From contig JASJBQ010000190.1 in assembly GCA_030066455.1 (NCBI GenBank), positions 1 to 8,844 on the forward strand: a stretch of DNA of 8,844 nucleotides. Reading direction: 5' to 3'. Positions 1 to 6,688 of this stretch are shown here, piece after piece. Position numbers and translations under genes: made by a program. The stretch's first letter is position 1, and each line of letters opens with the position of its first letter. The notes below the pieces were generated by a model that saw only the letters and a list, made by a program, of their open reading frames with translations, was not told where the DNA came from and made no database searches. The stretch is from Desulfobacterales bacterium. Its GTDB lineage: Bacteria > Desulfobacterota > Desulfobacteria > Desulfobacterales > UBA5852.

Positions 1-77
1 CCGACGGCACCGAGACCGCCCATGAATTGAAAGAACGAGCAGCGTTTTACGCCTTTGGGTATCAGTGCAGAATCCAT
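1..77 (-). CDS. qrcD: QrcD, NrfD/PsrC-type membrane subunit of Qrc (N-terminal fragment)
   Basis: Only the first 25 codons are in the window; the gene runs off the low-coordinate edge with its frame open. The visible start reads MDSALIPKGVKRC, then SFFQFMGGLGAVG, resembling the N-terminus of NrfD-family subunits just before their first membrane helix. ATG at 77-75 is chosen because AGGAG lies 10 nt upstream; the earlier ATG at 109-107 closes after 15 codons. It follows qrcC by 84 nt, the place expected for qrcD. In the family this integral membrane protein has about ten helices and carries or borders the menaquinone site that receives electrons from the Fe-S subunits. The identity rests on gene order plus a short stretch of sequence, so it is likely but not proven. 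Confidence 0.8.
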   Translation of the reverse strand, partial: MDSALIPKGVKRCSFFQFMGGLGAV

Positions 78-87
78 AAAACCGGTG

Positions 88-92
88 CTCCT
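88..92 (-). promoter_or_regulatory. Ribosome binding site of qrcD
   Basis: AGGAG on the minus strand, 10 nt before the ATG at 77-75. It decides the qrcD start, because the competing upstream ATG (109-107) leads only to a 15-codon frame and has no comparable site. Confidence 0.65.
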
Positions 93-161
93 AATGGTTT
101 GAAGTCCATGGTTGGGGCCGAGTCCGCGTCAAGACCCTCCCCCCAATCAACAAACGGCCAG

Positions 162-980
162 TCAATGATGGCCTTCAGGCGCTTTCAGCAGTTCCGGCCG
201 GTGCCCCATCTCCCGCACCCACTTTTTGCTGGAGAGGTAGTAGATCTTGGTGTTGGTGCCGAGCTCTTCCAGCAGACGAAATGCATTCGGATTTTTCGGG
301 CGGCCGTGTTTCTTGAAATCCGGCTGGGCCATTTGATGCACCTTGTGGTGCGGGTTTTTCAAATCGCCGAACGTGATGGCTCCCGCCGGACAGGCCTGGG
401 TGCACGACGTCTGGTATTCTTCCTCTTTCAGCTCCCGGCGGCCCTCCATATGGGCCTTTTCCAAAGCCCTTTGATAGCGCTGGAAACAGAAACCGCATTT
501 TTCGACGACCCCGCGCATGCGCACGGAGATGTCCGGGTTGAGATATTGCTCCATGCCCTTTGGCCAGACCGGATCCCACCAGTTGAAGTGCCGGGCGTGA
601 TAGGGGCAGGCCCCCATGCAGTAGCGGCAGCCGAAGCAGCGGGTGTAGATCTGGCTGACGATTCCGGTTTCGCCGTCGTAGTCCGTGGCCGTGGCCGGGC
701 AGACCGAAACACAGGGGGAATGCCCTTCATGCTGGCCGTCGCAGTGCTGACAGGGGCGGGGCAGATAGCATATTTCCGTGTTCGGGAAAGGCTTGCCGTT
801 GCTCAGACGGTATATCCGCATCCAGGTGATGCTGAGGAACTTGTCGGACTCGTCCTCGCGGAAAGGAACATTGTTTTCGGCCTGGCAGGCCACCATGCAG
901 GAGCCGCACCCCGTGCACTTGTCCAGATCGATGACCATCCCAAATCGCTTGGCCTTACCATTGTCGCCTGATTGTTTCAT
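162..980 (-). CDS. qrcC: QrcC, four-cluster iron-sulfur subunit of menaquinone reductase Qrc
   Basis: A 272-residue ferredoxin-like protein of the NrfC/PsrB/DmsB type. It carries electrons between the QrcA/QrcB side and the membrane subunit QrcD. Sixteen cysteines form four sets: 22/25/28/32, 77/80/90/94, 115/118/121/125 and 162/165/193/197; Cys71 is extra. The purified Desulfovibrio complex is reported to hold one [3Fe-4S] and several [4Fe-4S] clusters; which set is the 3Fe one cannot be read here. The tail after the last set (about 235-250, LLEELGTNTKIYYL) resembles the usual C-terminal segment of this family. There is no signal peptide, so it is probably exported folded together with Tat-dependent QrcB (inference). 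The start ATG has GAGG about 5 nt upstream. It follows qrcB by 24 nt and precedes qrcD by 84 nt, consistent with one operon. Confidence 0.93.
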   Translation of the reverse strand: MKQSGDNGKAKRFGMVIDLDKCTGCGSCMVACQAENNVPFREDESDKFLSITWMRIYRLSNGKPFPNTEICYLPRPCQHCDGQHEGHSPCVSVCPATATDYDGETGIVSQIYTRCFGCRYCMGACPYHARHFNWWDPVWPKGMEQYLNPDISVRMRGVVEKCGFCFQRYQRALEKAHMEGRRELKEEEYQTSCTQACPAGAITFGDLKNPHHKVHQMAQPDFKKHGRPKNPNAFRLLEELGTNTKIYYLSSKKWVREMGHRPELLKAPEGHH

Positions 981-1004
981 TGGAACCTCGTGTACAAGTT
1001 GAAA

Positions 1005-3176
1005 TTAGGCTTTCGTCAGGGAAGCGCGAATCCCCCAGGCTGCATCCAGACCGGAAACCGGGTCCTCGGCCGCCGCCAGCAGTTCATTGGCGTTGACCCC
1101 CTTGCCGGCAACGAAACGGTCATAGGCCGTGTGGCCCAACCCATGGGGAATGGCCAGTAGCCCGGGGCCGATGCGGGTGGAAAGATGAAGCCGAACCGTG
1201 GCGCTCCCGACGGGCGTCGTGAGGGTGACCCGATCGCCCTCCTTGAACCCGGCTTGGGCCCCTGCTTCGGCATTGATCTCGACAAAAAGATGCGGGTCCT
1301 TGAGGATTGTATCCGATATGGTCTTGATCAGGAACGGGGGCGAGGCCACACCGCCGCCGGCGATGCGCACGGATTCGTAGGGGATCAGGGTGTAGTTGAA
1401 CTGGCCCCCGTCGCCCGGCGCCTTGACACCGGCAAACAGTTGATCATAGTCGAGTGCGGCGTTGGCGAATTCGAACTTGCCCGAATCGGTCTGGAAGGCA
1501 TCGAACCAGCTGTCCGGCTGAAACCGCTCGTCGATCCAATATCCGTTGCTTTCCAGCGCCGCCCACTTGTCGTTCAGGGTGGCTTTCAGGCAGCCCTCGA
1601 AATCATCCCAGGGCATGGATGCCGCGACACTGCCGCCCATGGCCGCAGCCAGTTGCAGGATGACGTCACCGGTGTGGCGGACGTCCCCCGCGGGGGCGAC
1701 CACCGGGCGCGCCAGACCGATCAGCGGAAGGTTGTACCCGGAAGTCGACGGCACATCGTCGTAGCGTTCCAGGTGGCTGAGATCCGGCAAAATGAGGTCC
1801 GCATGGGCGGCGGTTTCATTCATCTGGGTGGCGAAACCGACGATAAAGGGAATCTGATCCAGGGCCGCCCGCGTGGCGTCCCCGCCGGGCAATGTGAAAT
1901 GCGGGTTGGCCTCGTGGACCAGAAGGGCCTGGATGGCCTCGGCGTCGTTGGCGGGTAAAATCGGTGACAGACGCCCGTTTTGCATGCCGGCCGCGGCCGT
2001 GGCATCCAGTTCGGGCGCAGGCCAGTCGATGTCGTCCCCTTTGGGCAGGGCCCAGACGCCGCCGGGACGGTTGAGGTTGCCGACCAGGGCGTTGAGCGCG
2101 TGAACGGCCACGTATTGCCCTTGACTTCCGGGTACCGATCCCCGCCCGCGTCCGCAAAGTGCCAGCGGATGCTTGGCCCGCGCGAAATCGCGCGCCAGTT
2201 GAACGATCGTCGAGGGATCGACACCCGTCTGGTTGGCGACATTGCCCGGGCTGTAGGCGCCCAGCACGAACTCGCGGAACGTTTCGAAACCGTGGGCGTA
2301 CTTGTCCACGAACACATAGTCGTAGAGGGATTCCTTGATGATCACGTGGGCCAGACCCAAAGCCAGGATTTCTTCGGTCCCTGGCGTGATCGGAATCCAC
2401 TGGTCGGCCTTGGCGGCGGTGTTCGACAGCCGCGGCTCGATCTGTTTGACGACGGCCTTATTTTCGGTCCAGATACTGTTGGCCCGGATCGAGCGAACCG
2501 TGTGGCCCCAGCCTTCAATCAGCCCGCAACCGAAGCTCAGGATAAAATCGGCCGCCTCCAGGTCGAAGCCGGTCCGGGCGTCGACCCCGTTCATCATCTT
2601 GAGGGTCAGGTCGTAGGCGTCCATCATGGAAGGGGTGGACATGAAGTTGGGCGAACCGTAGGCCGTCATGAAGCGTTCCAGCAGCGCGGCCATGGTCCCG
2701 TCGCGGCGGCCGGAAAGGCAGACCACCGTCTCGGGCTTGCCGCTCTGGCGAATTTCACCAAGGCGTTCGGCCACTTCCCGCAGGGCCGCATCCCAGCTGA
2801 CCCGCACCCATTGTCCCTGGCCGCGCTCGCCAACCTTTTTCAGCGGGGTCAGAATCCGGGTGGGGCCGTAATGCTTCTGCAGGCCGGCCGCGCATAGATT
2901 GCAGATCCCGCCTTCGTTGGTCGGATAGCCGTCCATGCCTTCGATCTTGACCGCCCGTTCGTCGACCTTGCGGACGGTGACGCCGCAGCCGGCCGCGCAC
3001 AGGGTGCTGACCGAATGGACGAAAGTGTTTTCACCGTTGTTGGGCCAGGGTGTCCAGGGCCACATGGTCGACCAGATGGCCACATCGTCCTGAAGTTTCC
3101 ACGGCAGCGGCGAAAGGGCCGTTCCCGCCGCACCGCCGATACTGAGCGCCAAAAAGCTTCTTCTGTCTATTTTCAT
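1005..3176 (-). CDS. qrcB: QrcB, molybdopterin-oxidoreductase-family subunit of Qrc, probably without Mo
   Basis: A 723-residue member of the molybdopterin oxidoreductase family and the large periplasmic subunit of type I cytochrome c3:menaquinone reductase. The N-terminus has a Tat-like signal (DRRSFLALSIGGAAGTA, residues 4-20). The usual Fe-S segment follows with Cys60, Cys64, Cys92 and Cys95; the normal first cysteine position appears to be Ser57. Later family landmarks are GSPN (174-177), the NP/HF segment near 424-427, ADLILPDLSHLERYDDVPST (459-478), and the C-terminal beta-barrel domain (about 595-715, with EGDRVTL at 646-652). The stretch where Psr/Phs-type enzymes put the Mo-ligating Cys or Ser (after GSPN, about 178-190) has no cysteine, matching the finding that Desulfovibrio Qrc holds no molybdenum. 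Its role is therefore structural or in electron transfer rather than Mo catalysis. It lies 55 nt after qrcA and 24 nt before qrcC. Confidence 0.93.
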   Translation of the reverse strand: MKIDRRSFLALSIGGAAGTALSPLPWKLQDDVAIWSTMWPWTPWPNNGENTFVHSVSTLCAAGCGVTVRKVDERAVKIEGMDGYPTNEGGICNLCAAGLQKHYGPTRILTPLKKVGERGQGQWVRVSWDAALREVAERLGEIRQSGKPETVVCLSGRRDGTMAALLERFMTAYGSPNFMSTPSMMDAYDLTLKMMNGVDARTGFDLEAADFILSFGCGLIEGWGHTVRSIRANSIWTENKAVVKQIEPRLSNTAAKADQWIPITPGTEEILALGLAHVIIKESLYDYVFVDKYAHGFETFREFVLGAYSPGNVANQTGVDPSTIVQLARDFARAKHPLALCGRGRGSVPGSQGQYVAVHALNALVGNLNRPGGVWALPKGDDIDWPAPELDATAAAGMQNGRLSPILPANDAEAIQALLVHEANPHFTLPGGDATRAALDQIPFIVGFATQMNETAAHADLILPDLSHLERYDDVPSTSGYNLPLIGLARPVVAPAGDVRHTGDVILQLAAAMGGSVAASMPWDDFEGCLKATLNDKWAALESNGYWIDERFQPDSWFDAFQTDSGKFEFANAALDYDQLFAGVKAPGDGGQFNYTLIPYESVRIAGGGVASPPFLIKTISDTILKDPHLFVEINAEAGAQAGFKEGDRVTLTTPVGSATVRLHLSTRIGPGLLAIPHGLGHTAYDRFVAGKGVNANELLAAAEDPVSGLDAAWGIRASLTKA

Positions 3177-3183
3177 CGACTTA

Positions 3184-3196
3184 CCTTTTGCCTCCT
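3184..3196 (-). promoter_or_regulatory. Tandem Shine-Dalgarno-like sites before qrcB
   Basis: Two purine-rich sites precede the qrcB ATG. A perfect AGGAGG (3196-3191) ends 14 nt from the start, too far for best use. A weaker AAAAGG (3189-3184) ends 7 nt away, at the normal distance. The nearer one probably initiates; the stronger one may act as a standby site (inference). Confidence 0.4.
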
Positions 3197-3231
3197 AACT
3201 GCAGAGTCGTATTACTGGCGGGTTCCATTCG

Positions 3232-3918
3232 TTAGTGATGACAGACAAAACAGCCGCCCTTGTGGGTCTGGACACTGGCCTGACGCACGCCCTCACGGAC
3301 ATGGCAGCGGGCGCAGTCGTCCATTTTCATGCGGTCCCAGGTATTCGTGGCGATCCCGGCGATGTTATGCCCCCAGATGTCGCGGCTGTACAGCGAGATG
3401 CGGTTCTGCTGGTAGACGGGAAGCGATTCGGATTCACCGATATGGCCGTGGCAGGTGACGCAGTCCATATTGGCCATCTTCACATGGGACACGTGCGAGA
3501 AATAGACGCATTGAGGCTGTTTGGAATAAACCAGCCAGGGAATCTCACGTTCCTTTTGAACATATTCCTCGAAAAAGACGAGCTCGTTTTCCGTGTCGCT
3601 CAAAATCGAATCGTGGCAGTCGATGCATTGGGCCAGCTTGGGCGCGCCCGAAAAACTGCCGTCCTCACGGAAGTAATGGCAGCTTTCGCAGCCATCGACC
3701 TCGTCCATCTCCATGTGAAGTTTATGATTGAAATCGACAGGTTGTTTCTTTTGCGAATAAAGCAGCTTGGGGAAAAGCACCCATCCGACGACGAGGCTCA
3801 GGGCAAACCCGACCAGGAAAAACAGCATGACGGGCCCCCAGGTTTCTGCGTTCTTGTCCGGCAGCGCGCCCTTTCCGCCCGCTGGGTCCATTTTGGTGGT
3901 TTCATCTGCTGTGCTCAT
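3232..3918 (-). CDS. qrcA: QrcA, membrane-anchored multiheme cytochrome c of Qrc
   Basis: A 228-residue cytochrome, the electron entry subunit that takes electrons from periplasmic type I cytochrome c3. Residues 1-26 are polar, 27-54 form one hydrophobic helix ending in KLLY that acts as an uncleaved signal anchor, and the rest is periplasmic. Five CXXCH heme sites are visible: CESCH 77-81, CIDCH 98-102, CVTCH 153-157, CARCH 202-206, CFVCH 223-227. Pairs of histidines in FNHKLH (63-68) and FSHVSH (140-145), plus His159, His184, His219 and His228, can serve as distal ligands. The purified Desulfovibrio complex is reported to bind six hemes; Cys137 is the only cysteine outside a CXXCH. The start has GGAG 5 nt upstream. 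This is the first gene of the qrc operon, after a 450-bp gene-free region. ActA of alternative complex III is the nearest relative, but separate B and C subunits favour Qrc. Confidence 0.92.
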   Translation of the reverse strand: MSTADETTKMDPAGGKGALPDKNAETWGPVMLFFLVGFALSLVVGWVLFPKLLYSQKKQPVDFNHKLHMEMDEVDGCESCHYFREDGSFSGAPKLAQCIDCHDSILSDTENELVFFEEYVQKEREIPWLVYSKQPQCVYFSHVSHVKMANMDCVTCHGHIGESESLPVYQQNRISLYSRDIWGHNIAGIATNTWDRMKMDDCARCHVREGVRQASVQTHKGGCFVCHH

Positions 3919-3996
3919 TGATACTCCATGCGGCTTGCGATGCAGAATGAAAAAATCCCTTCAATTTACCGCGATCGTTGAGGTAAGTGCATGAAA

Positions 3997-4020
3997 ATGA
4001 TCAGGAAAAACATGGATCAT
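3997..4020. repeat. Inverted repeat upstream of qrcA
   Basis: ATGATC and GATCAT form perfect 6-bp arms around a 12-nt spacer, about 80-100 nt upstream of the qrcA start. The size would suit a regulator site or a weak hairpin in the leader. Arms this short can occur by chance. Confidence 0.25.
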
Positions 4021-4079
4021 ATGCAGCACTCAACAAGCCGAAGGCAGTCAAAATCAGGGATTCTCCAGGCTGCTCTAAG

Positions 4080-4107
4080 TTGATAAACTCTCGCCAAAAC
4101 CAATCAA
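4080..4107 (-). promoter_or_regulatory. Possible sigma-70-type promoter for qrcABCD
   Basis: On the minus strand TTGATT (4107-4102) and TATCAA (4085-4080) are separated by 16 nt. Each matches the consensus at four of six positions. It would start transcription roughly 150 nt before qrcA. This is weak evidence from base matching only. Confidence 0.2.
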
Positions 4108-4145
4108 AAGGCAGCGGCCCTGGTTGATCGTCCGCGTCGCCCCCT

Positions 4146-4164
4146 CCGGTTCATGAATCACCGG
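4146..4164. repeat. Palindromic element CCGGT-N9-ACCGG
   Basis: Five-base perfect arms flank a 9-nt centre that contains the palindrome TTCATGA. It lies in the middle of the qrc upstream region, upstream of the 4080-4107 promoter candidate, where an activator or repressor could bind. No regulator can be named from it. Confidence 0.25.
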
Positions 4165-4328
4165 CAAAGGCTTCCGCGGACCGTGAGGCCGCTACGATGT
4201 TTTGCTCCTTACAAAGAAAACCATCCGGTTCACTTGGTTGAAACAGTGCGGACGGTTGATGTTATGCAGGCGGTTAGCACGGCCGAAATACACCGTTAAC
4301 CTCTCTTTTACTTAAATAAATTTGGCCT

Positions 4329-4358
4329 TCTTTACCCCGACGGCCCTTAAAATGTCAA
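4329..4358 (-). promoter_or_regulatory. Alternative promoter candidate just after ccsB
   Basis: A perfect TTGACA (4358-4353) lies 10 nt beyond the ccsB stop. Eighteen bases further is TAAAGA (4334-4329), a poor -10 match, followed by an AT-rich stretch. If used, the qrcA leader would be about 400 nt. Confidence 0.2.
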
Positions 4359-4368
4359 GTCTAAATCA

Positions 4369-5193
4369 TCAGCTGGGGGCCCCATAGCTGTGCAGGCCGG
4401 GCAGGTAGTTGACCCCAAAATAGGTAAACAGGACGGCCAGGAAACCGACAATCGACAGTACCGCGATCCGGGTGCCCTGCCAACCGCGCATAAAACGCGC
4501 ATGCAACAGCCCCGCATAAACGAACCATGTAATGAGCGACCAGGTCTCCTTGGGGTCCCATCCCCAGTAACGTCCCCAGGCCGAGTTGGCCCAAACCGAC
4601 CCGGTGATGATGCCGGCGGAAAGAAAAATGAAACCGAACATCACCAGTTGGTGGGTCAGCTCGTCCAGCAGGCTGTCCGCCGGAAGCCGTTCCAGCATGG
4701 CCGGTCCGCCGAATCGTCTGAGCAGATAGAGAAGACTGATGCCGAAGGCGATCGCAAACGAGGCGTAGCCGATGAAGCAGGTGAAAACGTGCGCGATCAG
4801 CCAGTTGCTCTTCAGCGCCGGTATCAGGGGTTGGATCTGATCTGGTTTGAGCGACGCGTAGGCCATGACCCCGCAGGCCAACGCCGTGGAAAGGGTGCCG
4901 AACACGCGGTTTTTATATTTCCATTCGATGAATATGTAGAGCAGTGCGATGGACCATGCAAAAAAAACAAGTGATTCGTATAAGTTGGAAAGAGGTGCGT
5001 GTCCGATACCCATCTGATAGGACTCCACCCAGCGCATCAGGATACCGGCTGTATTGCCCAGGAAAGCGATGATAGTAACCACCGAGGCGACACGGCCCGC
5101 CATGGTCTTCTTGAAAATCCAGTCCACCAGGTAAAGAAAAACGGCCGCACCGTATACGAAGGTTATTATGGATAAAATGCTGGAACTGTTCAT
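4369..5193 (-). CDS. ccsB: CcsB (CcsA/ResC), WWD-domain heme handling protein of cytochrome c System II
   Basis: A 274-residue polytopic membrane protein of the CcsA/ResC family; RefSeq-style names call it CcsB, other literature CcsA. With ResB it exports heme and attaches it to CXXCH motifs outside the membrane. The signature tryptophan-rich loop is WGRYWGWDPKETWSL (about 206-220). Family landmarks are HAPLSNLYESLVFFAW (65-80), His135 and His231 flanking the WWD loop as likely heme ligands, and the end segment VNYLPGLHSYGA (261-272). About eight hydrophobic helices can be seen. The length is that of a stand-alone CcsA, not a fused CcsBA. The start has AAGGAA about 8 nt upstream. It follows resB by 64 nt in the same direction. 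No ResA/CcsX thioredoxin gene is in the window. Confidence 0.93.
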   Translation of the reverse strand: MNSSSILSIITFVYGAAVFLYLVDWIFKKTMAGRVASVVTIIAFLGNTAGILMRWVESYQMGIGHAPLSNLYESLVFFAWSIALLYIFIEWKYKNRVFGTLSTALACGVMAYASLKPDQIQPLIPALKSNWLIAHVFTCFIGYASFAIAFGISLLYLLRRFGGPAMLERLPADSLLDELTHQLVMFGFIFLSAGIITGSVWANSAWGRYWGWDPKETWSLITWFVYAGLLHARFMRGWQGTRIAVLSIVGFLAVLFTYFGVNYLPGLHSYGAPS

Positions 5194-5228
5194 TTTTTTA
5201 TTCCTTTAATCGGGAAGCGACGCCAATG

Positions 5229-5246
5229 CCGGCACCGTGGTGCCGG
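5229..5246. repeat. Perfect 18-nt palindromic hairpin between resB and ccsB
   Basis: CCGGCACC-GT-GGTGCCGG has two perfect 8-base arms and a 2-nt centre. It begins 11 nt after the resB stop and ends about 35 nt before the ccsB start. No T-run follows, so it is not a standard terminator. It could be an intercistronic hairpin protecting or attenuating the message. Confidence 0.55.
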
Positions 5247-5257
5247 TGGGTGGCAAC

Positions 5258-6688
5258 TTAATTCTGCTGCAGCCGCGCGGCCAAACGCTCCACTTTGCGA
5301 TCCATCCCCAATTGGTTGCGGTTGGACACGCCCGAAACCGTAATTCGGCAACCGGCGCCTTCGCGGACAATCTCAACCGCGACCATTTGATGGGACATGA
5401 AAAAGCTGATCACGAAACCGACCAGCATGGTGATGAAACCGGCATAGACCATGGGCACGCCGGGGTCCTTGGTCACTTGCAGACCGGTGTAATAACGCTC
5501 CGCCTTCTCGGTCGGGCTGAACGTCTGCCGCTTCTGTCCGGTGACGGTAAAGAAAAGCGCCCCCCCGCGCATCTTGTCAAAATTGGGGAAATGCAGCGGC
5601 AGCAGAATCGTCTCGGGCGGCTTTCCCGTCAGCGTGATCTCAATCTGCAACCCGGCACCGATGTCCTGACCGCCAAACGTGAGGTGGGGCTGGTATTCCA
5701 GGACTTTGAACTCACCGACACCTCCCGGTATCACCTGGCGCTCGCCGATGCGGGTCGTAAAATCATGGGACGCACCGGAAGCCTTTTCGATCACGCGCAG
5801 ATCGAGCGACTCCGGCGGCGTCTCATCATCGGCGTGGTCGTGGGGGTTATCCAGTTTGCCGTAGCTGGATTGAAAAAAATTGATGCCGCGATAGCGCAGG
5901 GGATCGTTGACGATAATGTCCTTCGCAACAACGGTTTTTCCGTTTTCGATGATCTTCAGGCTTGAGCGAAACTCCTTGGGGGCACCGTTGTCGTAAAAGC
6001 TGACGGCGAAGTCCTCGCAGCGCACTTCGAAAGGCAGCTGGAAGGTCTGCCCGCTGTTGCGTAAAAAAATGCGGTCGGTCGATTCCTGCTCGGGGATATT
6101 GACGAAACCCTCAAATCCGAAAATCGAGCCCACCAGGCTGCCGATCAGGAGCATGACCACGCTGAGGTGCACCACGTAGACCCCCATGCGGGTCCAGCGC
6201 CATTTTTCGGCATAAAGCCATACCCCGCCTTCGACGGGCTCCTCCTTATAATAGGTGAAACCCCGTTTGACGATGGCGGCGTAGCGCGACCCCAGAGTTT
6301 CTGCGGATTCAGGGGCCTCAAAGCTGATTTTGTTTTTGGCCTTGCGAAATCGTGAAGGCTTGATTTTGGGATTTCGGACGAACAAAATCTTGCTTAACGA
6401 TGAGAGCCGCTCGATGGAACAAACGATAATGTTCAACACCAGCAGCACGATCAGCAGCTGGAACCACCAGGAACGGTACATATCGAAAAAATCGAGCGCG
6501 TTGAAGAGCCGAAAACGGAATTCGCCGAAAGCCTGCAGATACTCCATCGGCGGTTTATTCTGAGGAATCAGGGTGCCGATAATCGACGTGACCGCCAACG
6601 AGAAAAGCAGGATGATGGTCAGGCGAATGGAAGCGAAAAACTCCCAGATGGCATCCCAGACCCCGGTGGATCCTTGGGAATCCGTCAT
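5258..6688 (-). CDS. resB: ResB-family cytochrome c biogenesis protein (System II)
   Basis: A 476-residue partner of CcsB in cytochrome c heme transport and ligation. The hallmark N-terminal segment is FFASIRLTIILLFSLAVTS (17-35), the first membrane helix. Helix two is about 75-95. Helix three (169-191) contains His174 in YVVHLSVV, a likely heme ligand. A large soluble domain (about 192-410) is followed by helix four (411-432) and His433. Residues after 435 form a short polar tail. The frame is open 32 codons further upstream, but ATG 6688-6686 is preferred: AAAGGA lies 6 nt before it and the protein then starts MTDSQGSTG, close to the family's first helix. ccsB follows after 64 nt. Confidence 0.93.
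   Translation of the reverse strand: MTDSQGSTGVWDAIWEFFASIRLTIILLFSLAVTSIIGTLIPQNKPPMEYLQAFGEFRFRLFNALDFFDMYRSWWFQLLIVLLVLNIIVCSIERLSSLSKILFVRNPKIKPSRFRKAKNKISFEAPESAETLGSRYAAIVKRGFTYYKEEPVEGGVWLYAEKWRWTRMGVYVVHLSVVMLLIGSLVGSIFGFEGFVNIPEQESTDRIFLRNSGQTFQLPFEVRCEDFAVSFYDNGAPKEFRSSLKIIENGKTVVAKDIIVNDPLRYRGINFFQSSYGKLDNPHDHADDETPPESLDLRVIEKASGASHDFTTRIGERQVIPGGVGEFKVLEYQPHLTFGGQDIGAGLQIEITLTGKPPETILLPLHFPNFDKMRGGALFFTVTGQKRQTFSPTEKAERYYTGLQVTKDPGVPMVYAGFITMLVGFVISFFMSHQMVAVEIVREGAGCRITVSGVSNRNQLGMDRKVERLAARLQQN

Larger units (their letters stand above)
3919..4368. other. 450-bp gene-free region upstream of qrcA
   Basis: No coding frame on either strand has a believable start and length. The part nearest ccsB (about 4300-4365) is AT-rich; the centre is GC-rich with short inverted repeats. 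It probably holds the qrc promoter and a long 5' leader. An AAGGAG at about 4204-4209 (minus strand) has no start codon at the right distance. I recognised no known riboswitch, tRNA or clear Rho-independent terminator. Confidence 0.6.

Noticed and set aside
27..971. Plus-strand open frame of 314 codons opposite qrcC
   Set aside because: It is antisense to a clearly recognisable ferredoxin subunit, has no family-like motifs, and reflects the codon bias of GC-rich genes.
1980..2897. Plus-strand open frame of 305 codons opposite qrcB
   Set aside because: Mirror of the conserved QrcB coding sequence; low-complexity Gly/Arg/Val-rich translation without domains.
3235..3921. Plus-strand frame almost exactly mirroring qrcA
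   Set aside because: The minus-strand product has five CXXCH motifs and a membrane anchor; the plus-strand translation has no recognisable feature.
4075..4105. Sigma-54 type -24/-12 promoter upstream of qrcA
   Set aside because: A TGGC is present near 4096, but no GC occurs at the required distance; the spacing and -12 element do not fit.
4155..4209. Short leader peptide after AAGGAG upstream of qrcA
   Set aside because: The only frame at the right distance begins with ATC and runs about 15 codons; no normal start codon is present.
4371..4389. Palindrome AGCT-GGGGGCCCC-AT-AGCT at the ccsB 3' end as a terminator
   Set aside because: It overlaps the last codons of ccsB, its GC core has almost no loop and it has mismatches, and the following sequence is not a real T-run.
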